Shown here: piece after piece, positions 1 through 10,368 of the stretch
Position numbering within the stretch: position 1 is the stretch's first letter
How the letters are laid out: every line of letters begins with the position of its first letter
Source of the DNA: Micrasema longulum
Taxonomy: Eukaryota > Arthropoda > Insecta > Trichoptera > Brachycentridae
Assembly: GCA_022494885.1 (NCBI GenBank)
Contig: JAGVSM010004244.1
Span: 1 to 64,000, forward strand
Reading direction: 5' to 3'
Length of the DNA: 64,000 bases
Position numbers and translations under genes: made by a program
Notes under the pieces: model-generated
The model's input: the letters and a program-made list of their open reading frames with translations, nothing else
What the model was told of the DNA's origin: nothing
Database searches by the model: none

Positions 1-88
1 CTCTTAGCTTTATAACTAATTAAAATGTTGTGCTAATTTGCATAACAACTTTTATCCCAAAATAAGTAACCATTATTGTTATTTTTAC

Positions 89-160
89 TATGGATAACTT
101 ATATAGCGCCATTTTCATATTATAATACCTCAAGGGCGCTTTACAAAGTGATTACATAAA
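89..160. repeat. dispersed repeat, shared with 52086-52155
   Basis: The stretch with TATAGCGCC followed by ATACCTCAAGGGCG reappears in similar form at 52086-52155, inside the left part of the hAT element. No coding potential is seen. It is probably a piece of an interspersed repeat whose ends I cannot define. Confidence 0.5.
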
Positions 161-219
161 TAAATCAATTTAATTTCAACTTTTTTAATTTGTAATGTAA
201 GAAAAACAATATAATTAAT

Positions 220-330
220 CGGGTCGTGGTCCCGTGGCTAATGTTGCGGACTCACGGATCACAGGTCCTAGGTTCGAACCCCACTCTACCCCAACTTGAT
301 TTTCGTTTTCTCACAGAGTTATTTACAATT
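220..330 (+). repeat. tRNA-derived SINE, family 1
   Basis: A tRNA-like head with a CGTGGCTAATGTTGCGGACTC core and a B-box-like GGTTCGAACCCC, followed by a tail with TTTTCT and GAGTTATTTACA. Related copies lie at 23018-23130 (minus), 48345-48470 (plus) and 48985-49080 (minus), and the similarity runs beyond the tRNA part. It therefore looks like a SINE family and not a tRNA gene. No cloverleaf with a paired acceptor stem can be drawn. Confidence 0.7.
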
Positions 331-444
331 ACAACTACAAAATGCCCCCAAAATCTTAATATTTGGGTAAATAATAAGAACGCAAACATTTCCTTTATGA
401 AGTATCTGATCTAAGCGTGAGATGTCTGTCAGCTAGTTAATCTA

Positions 445-648
445 ACTGCAGAGTTCCCTTAAATATTCTGAAGCAGAATTGTGCAGTGATTTATTCAAAA
501 GCCAACAGAATTTGTATTTCACCCTCTGTGGAAAACGTAGCTGGTGTAATTTCCAAAATAGTGGAGTGATATGACTGAACTTAGAGATTCCAAAAATAAG
601 TCTCGTTGCGGCATTCAATACAGACTGTAGGTGAGTCATTTTCTTCAT
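445..648 (-). pseudogene. LINE reverse-transcriptase thumb fragment
   Basis: An open 68-codon stretch with the pattern LQSVLNAATRLIFG, then HITP, then LHQLRFPQRVKYKFCWLL, ending in a YL motif. This is the conserved tail of CR1/jockey-like reverse transcriptases (the usual pattern is LQ-x-V-x-NAAARL ... HITP ... LHWL). Upstream and downstream parts of the element are not recognisable. The orientation is opposite to the window. Confidence 0.7.
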
Positions 649-817
649 TGTATATATATTTCACATAAATATATATATACGAGTATATATATCTGGACCT
701 CAGAGGCAGACGGATGCAAATCCAGAATTTGATGAAATGATATTTTGATTTTCGTATCTAGTTTAAGATCATGTCCATTGATTTTTAAGATATGTAAGTC
801 TTATAAAGAAAAATGAC

Positions 818-892
818 AGGCGCCGTGGCGCAGTTGGTTAGACGGCCAACTGTGAAACTGGCGTCGCGGGTTCGATTCCCGCCAGTTGCAAG
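818..892 (+). repeat. tRNA-like sequence (SINE head or tRNA pseudogene)
   Basis: Contains a good A box (TGGCGCAGTTGG) and B box (GGTTCGATTCC) and a perfect five-base-pair T stem (GCGGG/CCCGC). The anticodon-like loop would read GTG. The 5' and 3' acceptor halves do not pair and the anticodon stem is poor, so it is not a functional tRNA. A tRNA-derived SINE head is the likeliest reading. Confidence 0.6.
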
Positions 893-1084
893 AGGAAAAT
901 CCAAAAAAGATTTTTTTAAATTGGTCTGCGTTTCTTTCATTTATATATATATTTGGACCCCTGTATTTAGTAGCATTACGTGTCATGTACAAGGCTTAGG
1001 TACTCGGAAAAAATAGTTTTTGTTTGTCTTGGAAATGGGATGTTTGATCACTGATTGTGGTTTATTACCTTTATGAGTCCAATC

Positions 1085-2860
1085 ACCATTGTTGCAAAAT
1101 TCAAGATCAATGGCGCGTGGTAACTACTTTTAACTACAGTGCGGATATATGTTAAGGATATTCCATCTTCCCTGCATTCTGCTTCAAGATTATGGCGTTG
1201 ACTGAAAAATGGGCACTGAAATAACAGATGTTCGATACTCTGTGAAGAAATATCATTGCATGGACAATAGTCATCATTCCTTAATTTAAACCTACATATA
1301 TAGGTAATTTCTCATAGCTCCATGTCCGGTAAAAATTTGGATCGTTTAGTACTTTAGTGATGACAACGGAAGTTTGCTGCATCAACCAGCGTTGGGAAAA
1401 ACATTTTAGTAATTTTACCTGTAGAAAAAGCGTGGTAATGATCCTCTCAACGCTGCTGCGTATTTTGTTTTATACGGCGTTTAGTAAAGCTAAAGGGAAA
1501 TTCTGATAAGAAAGGTGCCGTTCTTTTACAAGTTGCGGCTCTTGCTCGTTCATCCGCTCTCTCATTTCCTACGATACCAGCATGTCCTCTTATCCAGCAT
1601 ATTTGAATAATCCCTCTGATTTTAAGATGCTTAATTTTACTCTGAATATCTACAATAATTTTTTTTTTTACCGCTTCACCTCATAAACTGGCCGCATATG
1701 TAACAAAAGGTTCAATAGCATCATATTATATTTGCTGCATTACCGCAGGAGAGCACCCCCATGTTGGTTTTTCCGCTCTTACAAGCATTCCAGAAAGATT
1801 GGCAGCCTTCTTCCAGACGTTATCTACACTAAGTGACCAGTTAGATTCTTGTCAACAGTAACATCTAATACCTTGAAAGTGTCAGAAAGAGCTAGCCTTA
1901 CACCGTTCATGACTAAATTAGGAAGAGTTTCTTTTCTTTTCGATACTAGCATTGCGTTTGTTTTTTCCTTTTAAGAAGTTAAGTTTTACTCTTTTCCCCA
2001 ATCAGCTATTGTCGAAAGGACACAGTTTGTTTGTTCTTCGGCTTCAGACATAAGTTGAACTCTGACTGTCAGAAAAAACATCATCAGCAAACGCTTATGT
2101 GTCGACTCCATTTTCAAAATCTTTTGTAAAATACTATCTAAAATTATATTCCAAATGCTGAACCTTGAATACATCCTTCAGAAGTATTTTTGTATTTGGT
2201 TATATCTGCGTGTGTTATTTTGACTTCTCTATTTTCAAGATAGTCAATAATTAGTTCCAAAATATTTTTAGGGTAGTTTTTAGACGTAGTTGACATATTA
2301 AAAATGGCCACCAAGCATGATCAAAAGCTCCACGGATGTCCAATGAGACAGCTATGAAGATTTGGCGGTTATTTTTTCCTTCGTTTATAGAGCTGATGAC
2401 TGCATTTAAGGCATCTTTGGTAGACTTTTGGGGTGTAAAACAAACTGTTTTAGGCTTAACTTTCTATTGAAATGCCTAGAAATTCTTTCAGTCATAAGTT
2501 TCCCCAAAATCTTTCCAAATACTGGAATGGGCCTAATTGGTCTACATGATTTAACATAGTTTTTTCGACTTTACCAGGTTTCGGTATAGCAATAACATTT
2601 AAGCACTTTTGATAGATAGGAAAGTAATGTAGTCGCAAACATGCGTTGTACATTTCTAAAGCTTCGTTTTCAATTAGTTCTGTAACCTTAGTGCATAAAT
2701 CTAATGTAAAGTAGTCATTGCCTGGTGCTTTTTTAGGGCTCATATTCCGTCGTATATCAACTATTTCTTGTTTTGTAAATAGTGGGTTGTCTGGTTCAAT
2801 CGATGGAAGTTGAGCTTTGCTTCTTATTTCAAAGTGCAGCACTAATTCTGAGGTGGCGTC
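1085..2860 (-). pseudogene. degenerate R1/TRAS-type retrotransposon ORF2 remnant
   Basis: Read on the minus strand, pieces align in order with the ORF2 of elements A and B further right. An open stretch at 2842-2492 holds the early RT region (KAPGNDYFTLDLC, then IPKPGK). Around 1930-1740 there is the thumb region (VMNGVRLALSDTFKVL, then EKPTWGCSP). Near 1560 is an RNase H piece (GNERADE). At 1270-1170 is the C-terminal cysteine/histidine motif (CPCND ... EHLLFQCPFF). Frameshifts and deletions separate the pieces, so it is dead. The wording is closer to element A (5.4-8.9 kb) than to B. Confidence 0.75.
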
Positions 2861-3170
2861 ATCGTCTAGAAAAAAATGTACAAATTGAAAAAAATTGGTC
2901 TTGGTGTTGTGATGTATTTTCCATTACCTCCTTCCATATCCTTTCTATCCCACCTGCTGACAAGCCTCAAAATAGAAGCTTAGCGGGTTATTTCTTTACA
3001 AAAAAAGAACCAATATATTAAGATAATGAAAATACAAATTAATGTCCAGAATTATTAGGAATCACTTAGAGAAAGTAGATTCTTTAGGCTATTATTGTTG
3101 AACATTTGACGTTTGGATTTGCATCCGTCTGCCTCTGAGGTACATATATATACATATATATATTGTACAC

Positions 3171-3422
3171 TTAACCCTTGGTCACATACCATTCGTCTAA
3201 TAGACTACCGGCACCCCGTGCTTTTGATGTTTCTATAAGTTTCCTCCGCCCGCCACTCTGCCCACATCTAGTACCGTCGTAAATTGTGAAATTAGTTACC
3301 CACACGCATCATTACGGACGCACGGTAATCAGTACGTAAAGAGTAAATTTATGTTGATGTTCTATTTTGTTGTCTGACAGGCGAAAGGTTACTCAAATAT
3401 AAGGTTAGTGAGCTAGGGTTAA
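3171..3422. mobile_element. piggyBac-like MITE (TTAA-flanked)
   Basis: A 244-bp body (3175-3418) is flanked on both sides by TTAA (3171-3174 and 3419-3422). The ends are inverted repeats: CCCTTGGTCACATACC on the left against CCCTAGCTCACTAACC on the right, 12 of 16 identical. TTAA duplication with a CCCT start is the hallmark of piggyBac-type elements. No ORF fits inside. Another AAGGGTTAA occurs at 3879-3885, so a longer 707-bp version is possible, but its ends match less well. Confidence 0.6.
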
Positions 3423-4239
3423 GGTGATATAAACAATTATTTGCTACAAATCAATTTAGATCTGTCAAAACTTTGGTCAGCCTTACTCAAAACTCGTAAT
3501 TCTAGTTGTCTCTGTATGGAACTTAGCCATTGATATGTTTATTCAACCAAACTTATTTAATTTTACTCAATATGTTTTTAAGTTAATTTTTAAAATATTA
3601 ATCTTGTATAATTTTTAGGTTTATTTTTTTTATAAATCTTGGGTATAAGGAAATTTATGTTTTTTAAAAAAAATAAAAAAAATAATCCAAATGTGTTAGT
3701 ATTATAAATGTTTATAAAAGGCAGATTTGCCGTTTGTGTTAATAAAATAAATAAAGAAATAAAATGAAACTCGTAATCGTAATGACGATAATGATTAAAA
3801 GATAAACTCGCCACTTTTAAATTTAGTACGAGAGTAAAAAAATCTTAAAATTCATAAACAAGAACATCCGGGCTGAAAGGGTTAAAATAAAGTCAACTTT
3901 TGCATTAGGCCGAAGATGCCTGCGAAATATTTTTATTAGAAGCATATAGCTGTTTTGAGGCAGGTAACAATGGGTGAGCTCTCAATTCATAAACTTCTGT
4001 ATAAATTTATACATTTATTTGTTTATTTATTTATTTATGTATGTACCCATATAGATATGTTTTTGATTTTCATAATATGATTGTACTTAGTTTCTTTTTG
4101 TCCAAACGGAAATAAGAATACAGTTCCATTTGTGAAATTTTCAGACACATTTACTAATTTCTTAATAAATAAACAGCAATGTAGCCAAATTAAATCACAA
4201 GATGAAATATGATAATTGAAACAAATGATTTATCAGATG
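3423..4239. other. no gene recognised
   Basis: AT-rich DNA with no credible reading frame; the longest open stretch is low-complexity Phe/Leu/Ile-rich translation of T/A runs. Nothing else is supported. Confidence 0.5.
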
Positions 4240-4620
4240 TTTTTTTATTTTTTATTTATTTTATTTTTGTATTTTATTTTTATTTTATTTGGGATTTTTA
4301 CAGCTATTACATAAACAAAATAATTAGAAAAATCTTAACAATACTAAAGCCAATTAAAAAAATCCACTGTAAATATAATGACACATAATATATAAGAAAA
4401 GAAGTTTAGTAATTGTATTTGTGTGACGTTTGTATTCATGTGTATGTGAATGTGTGTATGCGTGAATGAATGAGAGAGAGGATACATGTGCGTGTGGGAA
4501 TTAATGAGGGAGAGGGTGCGTGTGTATGGGTGCGTAAGTATGAAAATAATATATTTGTTAAAAACTTGTAAATTGTATTAAAGATGGTACAATAAAGAGC
4601 TTAGTAAAAAGTTAGAAACC
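4240..4620 (-). repeat. probable LINE 3' tail and GT/GA-rich tract
   Basis: Starts with TTTTATTTTTATTTTATTT-type runs, the reverse complement of the (AAATAAA)n tails seen on LINEs elsewhere in the window. It continues into a GTGTATGYG/GAGAGAG-rich stretch (about 4420-4540). Read as the 3' end of an antisense LINE without recognisable coding sequence. Confidence 0.4.
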
Positions 4621-4834
4621 TTTTTTTTAAAATTCAAATGACGAAATGATATAAAATTGTTTTTTTTTTTTTTTTAAGTATGTTAAATTTCAAAACCGTA
4701 TTCTGAAAAAAAAAAGCATTTTATTTTTAAATTTAACTGATACACATCGAATGAATAATGTGCGAAGGGTCCTATACAATACAGTAGGTAACGGTAATGT
4801 TAGTGAAGCTGATAAAAATACAGTTGTGTGTGTG

Positions 4835-5105
4835 AAATAGACCCAGAACACCCTGGACGAATGTTTTCCACTCCATGACTACTAGATATCCTGAAATCGT
4901 GTAGAGATTAGTCCACCTCCAAATGGCGCGTTCGCTTACCATGCTTGAAGTCCCGGGTTTGATTCCTTGGAAGATCATGAATTATTGATTGAAAGGTTAT
5001 TTTACTGCAGTATATCATGTTCGCGGACTAGTACCTGAAGCATAAAACTGATCACTTTACCCATATGTAACAGATAATTAAAATACGCCGCATATTGGGT
5101 ACCAA
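4835..5105 (+). repeat. SINE-like repeat, family 2
   Basis: Shares, in the same order, several blocks with 25140-25440: GGACGA then TGTTTTC, GGCGCGTTCGC, a B-box-like GGTTTGATTCC, and the tail CTGAAGCATAAAACTGATCA. The second copy reads CACCTAAAGCGTAAAACTGATCA in the tail. The tRNA-like centre and the shared tail indicate a SINE family. No reading frame is supported. Confidence 0.55.
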
Positions 5106-5169
5106 TTTCAAATTGAAATGAATTTATTTCACCAAAATAACATTACAAATAAATAAATATTTGAGTCGT

Positions 5170-8100
5170 TATGTTTGGACTAAATATCAAACCAGAACCC
5201 TTGAGCAATGTTTCGACATTATTAAGGTATAATACTCTACAACAGCAATAACAATGCAGAGTGTTTGCCTCATAAACCAAAGATTTCAAAAGTGATAATG
5301 TTTTGCCCGAGTGCTCTTCCAATCGGCGTGACCAGAAGCAGGTTGGTTCTGGAATCCGGGAGGTAAACCAGTATGTGCTGTCGGAGATAACCATCAGGAA
5401 CTGTTATTATTGGATCCATATATATTGAACCCAACTCTGACATCTCTCCAATCCTCAATAAGCTGAGACATCTCAAGACTAACAATATTCTTATTGGAGG
5501 AGACCTGAACGCTAAAAACGTTTGGTGGGGTAGTACGAGAACAGATCGGAGAGGGGAAGAAGTTGCAGATTTTTCCTCGGAACTAAATCTGCATACCTTA
5601 AATAATGGCAATCAGCCTACTTTCGATACCTACCGTGGAAACCGTCACTTAAAGAGCGTTATTGACTTGACATTCTGTTCCACTAGCTTATTAGACAGTG
5701 TTGATAAATGGAAGGTGGAACCCAACTTTAATCAACTCAGCGACCACAATCCTATTTCTTTCGAAATTTCTGCTAGAACATGGAACCCTACGGATTCAAA
5801 AACTGCCATTTACAATACCAAAAAAGCTAATTGGGAGAAATTTTCTAAAGACATAAAATGCCAACAAAGGATTCGAAAAATAACAAAAGAATCGTTTTCC
5901 GAATGTAAAAACACGCTTGACTTGGAAACAAAAATTGCCAATTTGATGGACATATTAAGTGAATCGTGCAAGGCAAGCATACCAATTAGAAAACCTTATA
6001 AAAGGAAACCCTGCCCATGGTGGAGCGTCGAACTTGACAAGCTTAAAAAAATTGCGATAAAATGTAAACACAAGCTCCAGAACTCAGGAAGAATTAGAAG
6101 AGAGACAATAACACTTCCTGAGTATTTAAAAGCAAAACAAGATTACAAGAACGCTATAGAAAATGCCAAAACCGAGTCATGGAAAAGTTACTGCGCTTCA
6201 CAAGACAGGGAAACAGCATGGACTGCAATTCACAGAGTGCTGATTAAAGGAAGAAGGAACATCCCATTAGCTACCCTGAAAGACGGCAGCGAACATCTAG
6301 CATCGGCTGAGGAAACTGCCGAGCGACTACTACGGAAGTTTTTTCCAGACGATGATACGCAGCAAGAAACTCGGGAACAAATCGAAATCAAACGGATGGC
6401 AGAAGTAATACCTTATACTGATGACGATCCACTATTCACGGAAGAAGAGATAGAAGATATAATAACAAATATAAATTCGAGTAAGGCACCGGGAGAGGAT
6501 CACTTCACCGCTGATATTTGCCTTCATTTTTTTAACGTGGATAGATCATTAGTAACAAGTTTGTATAATGCATGTCTTAGAATAAGTCATTTTTCAACTC
6601 GCTGGAAAATTGCAAAGATCATAGTTATACCAAAACCAGGAAAGGATGACTTACAAGATATCAGATCCTACAGACCGATTGGCCTCATTTCAGTGTTTGG
6701 TAAGGTGCTGGAAAAATTGATCATCAATAGAATAAACTGGAATTTTCATCGTCAAGGTAAGTTAAGTTCAAAACAATTTGGATTCACCCCTCAAAAATCT
6801 ACGGAAGATGCTCTCAACGCTTCCGTCAAGATAATTAGAACGGCGCTGCATGATAAAAAAATATTAATAGCGATCTCACTCGACATCCGCGGAGCCTTCG
6901 ATAATGCTTGGTGGCCATTCTTGATGTGCCAACTAAGTAGGAAAAGGTGCCCTCGAAACCTGTTTATGCTTGTAAAAAGTTACCATCACCAAAGAAGAGT
7001 TAAATTGTCACACTTTGATGCTGCACTTGAGAAAATCACGACCAAGGGGTGTGTTCAGGGATCTTCATGTGGACCAAGTTTTTGGAACTACATTGTAGAT
7101 GATGTCCTTCAGAAGGATTTAGGCCGTGGAGTCGAACTGACTGCATTTGCAGATGATCTCCTATTAATAGTTGTAGAAGACAAAATAAATGAACTCGTAA
7201 AGAAAACGGAAGATGCTCTAGAGATTATAACAAAATGGGGATTAAAAGCCAAACTAAATTTTGCTGAAGAAAAAACAAATGCAATGTTCATTTCTAGAAG
7301 AAAAGACCAGCAGCCCATCATCCACATGAATGGAGTCCGGTTGGAATTCGTCGATCATTTTAAAGTTTTAGGTATAACCATAGACCGCCACCTGAATTGG
7401 TCTAAACATATTGACAATGTTTGTAAAAAAGCTGCGGCTATTACAAACAAACTTGTTCAGGCCGCTAAACCAACATGGGGTGCATCACCGGAGGTAATGC
7501 AGCAAATGTGCGCAGGAGCGGTCGAGCCCCTGATTACATATGCTTCAAGTGTGTGGGTAGATGCGGTAAATAAAAAATATAACAGGAAGAAATTGGACTC
7601 CATTCAGAGACAAATTGCCATCAGGTCTTGCAAGGGCTATAGAACAATCTCCTTGGTGTCTGCTCAGGTTCTTAGCGGCTTCATGCCACTCGACCTTAGA
7701 ATCAAGGAGCTTGGAGAAGCTTATGAGGTCAAGAAGAGTCTCACTCTGCAAGACTTGCCAACTGACAGGTTTTATCAGGGAACCGGAAATTGTTTCTCCC
7801 TTCCTCATCCTGCGGAGCGATACCAGATAGACTATGGATTCAATGACCAAACGCTGCCTGACATGAAAGAGAACGAATTGAGAATCTTCACTGATGGCAG
7901 TCTTTTAAATGGCAAAGTAGGTGCAGCATTTGTACCCTACGATGGCGTAAGAGAACTGCCTGCCAGGAAGTTTAAACTCGATCACTTTTGCTCAGTATTT
8001 CAGGCTGAAATATACGCTATTAGAGAATCTATAGCTTACGCTTTAAAAAAAACCGCCTAATAGATGGAAACATATAACGATTTTGACAGACTGTAAATCA

Positions 8101-8920
8101 TGTATTCACGCGATTGCGGATCGTAATTCGGTGAACCCAATGGTCATGAGTATACGAACTGATATCCAGATATTAAAAAATCGATCGCAAAATGTGTACA
8201 TTGGCTGGATTCGAGGACACTGCGGAATAATTGGCAATGAAAGAGCTGACAAAAAGGCTCGGGAAGCAACATTAAAAAAACAGTTCCTGATTTTGCTGAC
8301 TTCCCAATAAGTTTTGCTAAGAGAAAAATAAGAAGCAGAACTTTACAGCTCTGGAATGATCGCTATTTAGCAGAACCCACAGGAAAGGTAACAAAAATGT
8401 TTTTTCCATCTGTTTACCATGCTTTTGAATTTAGGAAACTGCAGCGTGCAGGATACGAACTCACACAAATCCTGACAGGACATGGCGGATTTATGAGTTA
8501 TTTACACAGATTCAAAATATCTGAGATCAACACTTGCCCGTGCGATGATGTTACTCTCCAAGATATCTCCCATCTGTTGATGCATTGCCCCTTTTTTAGT
8601 CTGCAGAGAATGCAACTGGAGGCGCGATGTAGAAGTCTAAATGAGGATTTACACGACGTGCATGTAGTGATTAGTCACAGGGACTTGTCAAGAGAGGTAT
8701 CATTATACATGACAGATATAGTGAAGGCAATAAAAGGTATCAATGATAGCAGGACACCAAATGCCGAACACTGTTCAGGTGGATCGGAGGATCTGTTGAT
8801 GAATGGCAACGGTCCGCCTTCTTCTGACGAGTTTTCTGTCCTTACCTCTTGAAACAGGTCACAGCCGAGACATCTTACTGATCCTTTTATAAAGTGACGA
8901 AATAAAGTTTTTCAGTAAAT
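5170..8920 (+). mobile_element. R1/TRAS-like non-LTR retrotransposon, copy A (5'-truncated)
   Basis: A 5'-truncated R1/TRAS-clade element. It carries the later part of the apurinic-type endonuclease, a full reverse transcriptase, RNase H and the C-terminal Cys/His motif, in the same order as element B at 10.4-15.9 kb but clearly diverged from it. The endonuclease can be followed to about 5170 only with frame changes, and no ORF1 is present. The 3' end is near 8920 and lacks the poly(A)-(CCTAA)n junction that B' and B show, so this copy may sit outside telomeric repeat. Confidence 0.75.
5412..8852 (+). pseudogene. ORF2 of copy A: endonuclease, reverse transcriptase, RNase H (frameshifted)
   Basis: The main open frame runs from about 5412 to the stop at 8060. 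It begins in the endonuclease (GGDLNAKNVWWGS, then SDHNPISF). The reverse transcriptase follows (PKPGK, SYRPIGLISVFGKVLEKL, SLDIRGAFDNAWWP, GCVQGSSCGPSFWN, and the catalytic AFADD near 7145). RNase H then starts (IFTDGSLLNGKVGAAF, FQAEIYAI). The frame breaks near 8060 and the homology continues at 8083 (LTDCKSC, WIRGHCGIIGNERAD). It breaks again near 8290 and ends at 8852 with ELTQILTGHG and the CPCDD...HLLMHCPFF zinc motif. A stop and frame change near 5364 break the endonuclease. It cannot encode an active protein as it stands. Confidence 0.8.
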
Positions 8921-9030
8921 TAAATATTTTTAAGTAAACAAGTTAATGGCTATCGCTTTGAAGTGTATATTAACCTTGTACATTGCAAGCAAGGTATTGA
9001 ATAATGCAACTTCATATATAAAAAAAATTA

Positions 9031-9582
9031 TTGTGGATACGTGGTCATAACGGTCTCTCTGGAAATGATAGAGCTGATGAGTTAGCGAAAGATGCAGCCT
9101 TACACGTAAAAACTGTAAAGCTATACACAAAGTTTCCACTAAGCTACGCAAAAAGGGAACTAAGAGAAAAGTCTCTCGAAGAATGGGAAAACCGCTACCA
9201 AACAAGCTCTACTGGGTCAGTAACTAAATATTTCTTTGAAAATTTAAATGACTGCAAGCAATTTGGCAAAACAAACAAACACACCTTTGAATTAACACAA
9301 ATTCTCACAGGTCACGGTGCTACACTTTCGTATCTTCACAGATTTAAATTGAAGAGTAGCAGTGCCTGCCCATGCGATACGCTGAGCGAGCAAAATGTCC
9401 AACATCTTCTCCTTCACTGCCCAATGTTTGCGAAAGAAAGGTATGATTTGGAAAAAGAGTGCAACAAAAGAAAAATTGCAATTGAAGATTTTCGGACAGT
9501 TCTACAGCACAGCATATTGTCCCAAAAGTTTGTGTCTTACGCTAAACTAATAATAGAAAAAATAAGGCCAATGAACAAGTAA
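9031..9582 (+). pseudogene. ORF2 C-terminal fragment of copy B'
   Basis: Open from the RNase H motif WIRGHNGLSGNDRADELA to the stop, and includes FELTQILTGHGATLSYLHRF and the CPCDTLSEQNVQHLLLHCPMF zinc-type motif typical of R1/TRAS ORF2 tails. The endonuclease, RT and first RNase H residues are missing, so the fragment has no independent function. Confidence 0.85.
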
Positions 9583-9737
9583 TGGGGCAGGTACCCAAAA
9601 CTTTTCAACTGTGATATGCATGCACTAACAATAGACATAGCTATATTTTATATTTAAATTGCTATAGTTTAACCATTTTACAGTTGTTACTGTTATTTTT
9701 TTACTTGTTGTTACTTGTTGCTTTGACTGACTCTGTA

Positions 9738-9895
9738 ATGTAACTTTTGTTACATTATTGTTTTGAAGTTGATATGTAATTTTTGCTACATATATATTGT
9801 TATGAAGTAGGTGCGTAACTTTTGTTAAGTATCTATTGTTATATAACTTATTGTTACAAATTATTATGCAACTTTCGTTACATTTATTGTTATTA
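9738..9895 (+). repeat. array of small stem-loops in the TRAS-like 3' UTR
   Basis: At least four imperfect copies, about 35-50 bp apart, of a palindromic unit: ATGTAACTTTTGTTACAT at 9738-9755, TATGTAATTTTTGCTACATA near 9772, GTAACTTTTGTTAAG near 9815 and GCAACTTTCGTTACAT near 9871. Most are followed by ATTG. The same array occurs in copy B (about 15299-15455). It may serve as a structured 3' RNA element recognised by the reverse transcriptase; this is inference. Confidence 0.55.
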
Positions 9896-10326
9896 TGTTA
9901 TAGAAATATAAATTTATGTTAATCCCTTTCCAGTCAAGGTTTTACATGGTTCCCTTGACAACGGTGCTGATTCCAATTCCGAGTCTCGACATGCGCACGT
10001 GTTGCTGGATATGTTGTGGTGACTAGGTTAGTGTACGCAGCGCGCACTTGGCAAAAACCGCAAGGTGACCGCCTGTGCATGAAGCGTGACACTGGACTGG
10101 GAATCGCAACATTGTTTGGTAAAACGTGAGTGGGCGGGACGAAGATGGATAGGCACTAGACAAATGTCGGAAAGTGCAAATAGTCCATGTCACAGCTTCA
10201 ACACAATACATAAACACATAAAATCATACACAAAGCACTAACAAAAATAACAGCCCAAAAATATCACCTTGTATAGTTATAAGCAAGGGATATCAAGTAA
10301 CACAACAAAGAAAAAAAAAAAAAAAA

Positions 10327-10368
10327 CCTAACCTAACCTAACCTAACCTAACCTAACCTAACCTAACC
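10327..10368 (+). repeat. telomere-type repeat (CCTAA)n
   Basis: Eight perfect CCTAA units plus CC (42 bp) lie between the poly(A) of copy B' and the first base of copy B. TTAGG/CCTAA is the ancestral insect telomere repeat. The run is short and interstitial here. Confidence 0.95.

Larger units (their letters stand above)
697..3141. mobile_element. block enclosed by a perfect 28-bp inverted repeat
   Basis: Positions 697-724 (ACCTCAGAGGCAGACGGATG...) and 3114-3141 are perfect reverse complements over 28 bp, 2.4 kb apart. Outside both arms lie (TA)n-rich tracts. Inside are a tRNA-like sequence (818-892) and an antisense R1/TRAS-type reverse-transcriptase remnant (1085-2860). I see no transposase and no clear target duplication. 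It may be a non-autonomous DNA transposon that carries LINE debris, or two oppositely oriented copies of a short repeat. Confidence 0.5.
9028..10326 (+). mobile_element. TRAS-like retrotransposon copy B' (3' end only)
   Basis: From about 9028 the sequence is almost identical to 14593-15890 of element B. It includes the last part of ORF2 (9031-9582), the whole 3' UTR and a poly(A) run (10311-10326). The poly(A) is followed directly by (CCTAA)n. The 183-residue C-terminal segment differs from B at one residue that I can see (Thr for Ala in GK[T/A]NKHTF). This is a severely 5'-truncated insertion, as expected from incomplete target-primed reverse transcription. Confidence 0.85.

Noticed and set aside
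818..892. Functional tRNA with a GTG anticodon
   Set aside because: A and B boxes and T stem are good but the acceptor halves do not pair.
3590..3814. 74-codon minus-strand frame
   Set aside because: Phe/Leu/Ile/Asn-rich translation of A/T runs; no start context or family.
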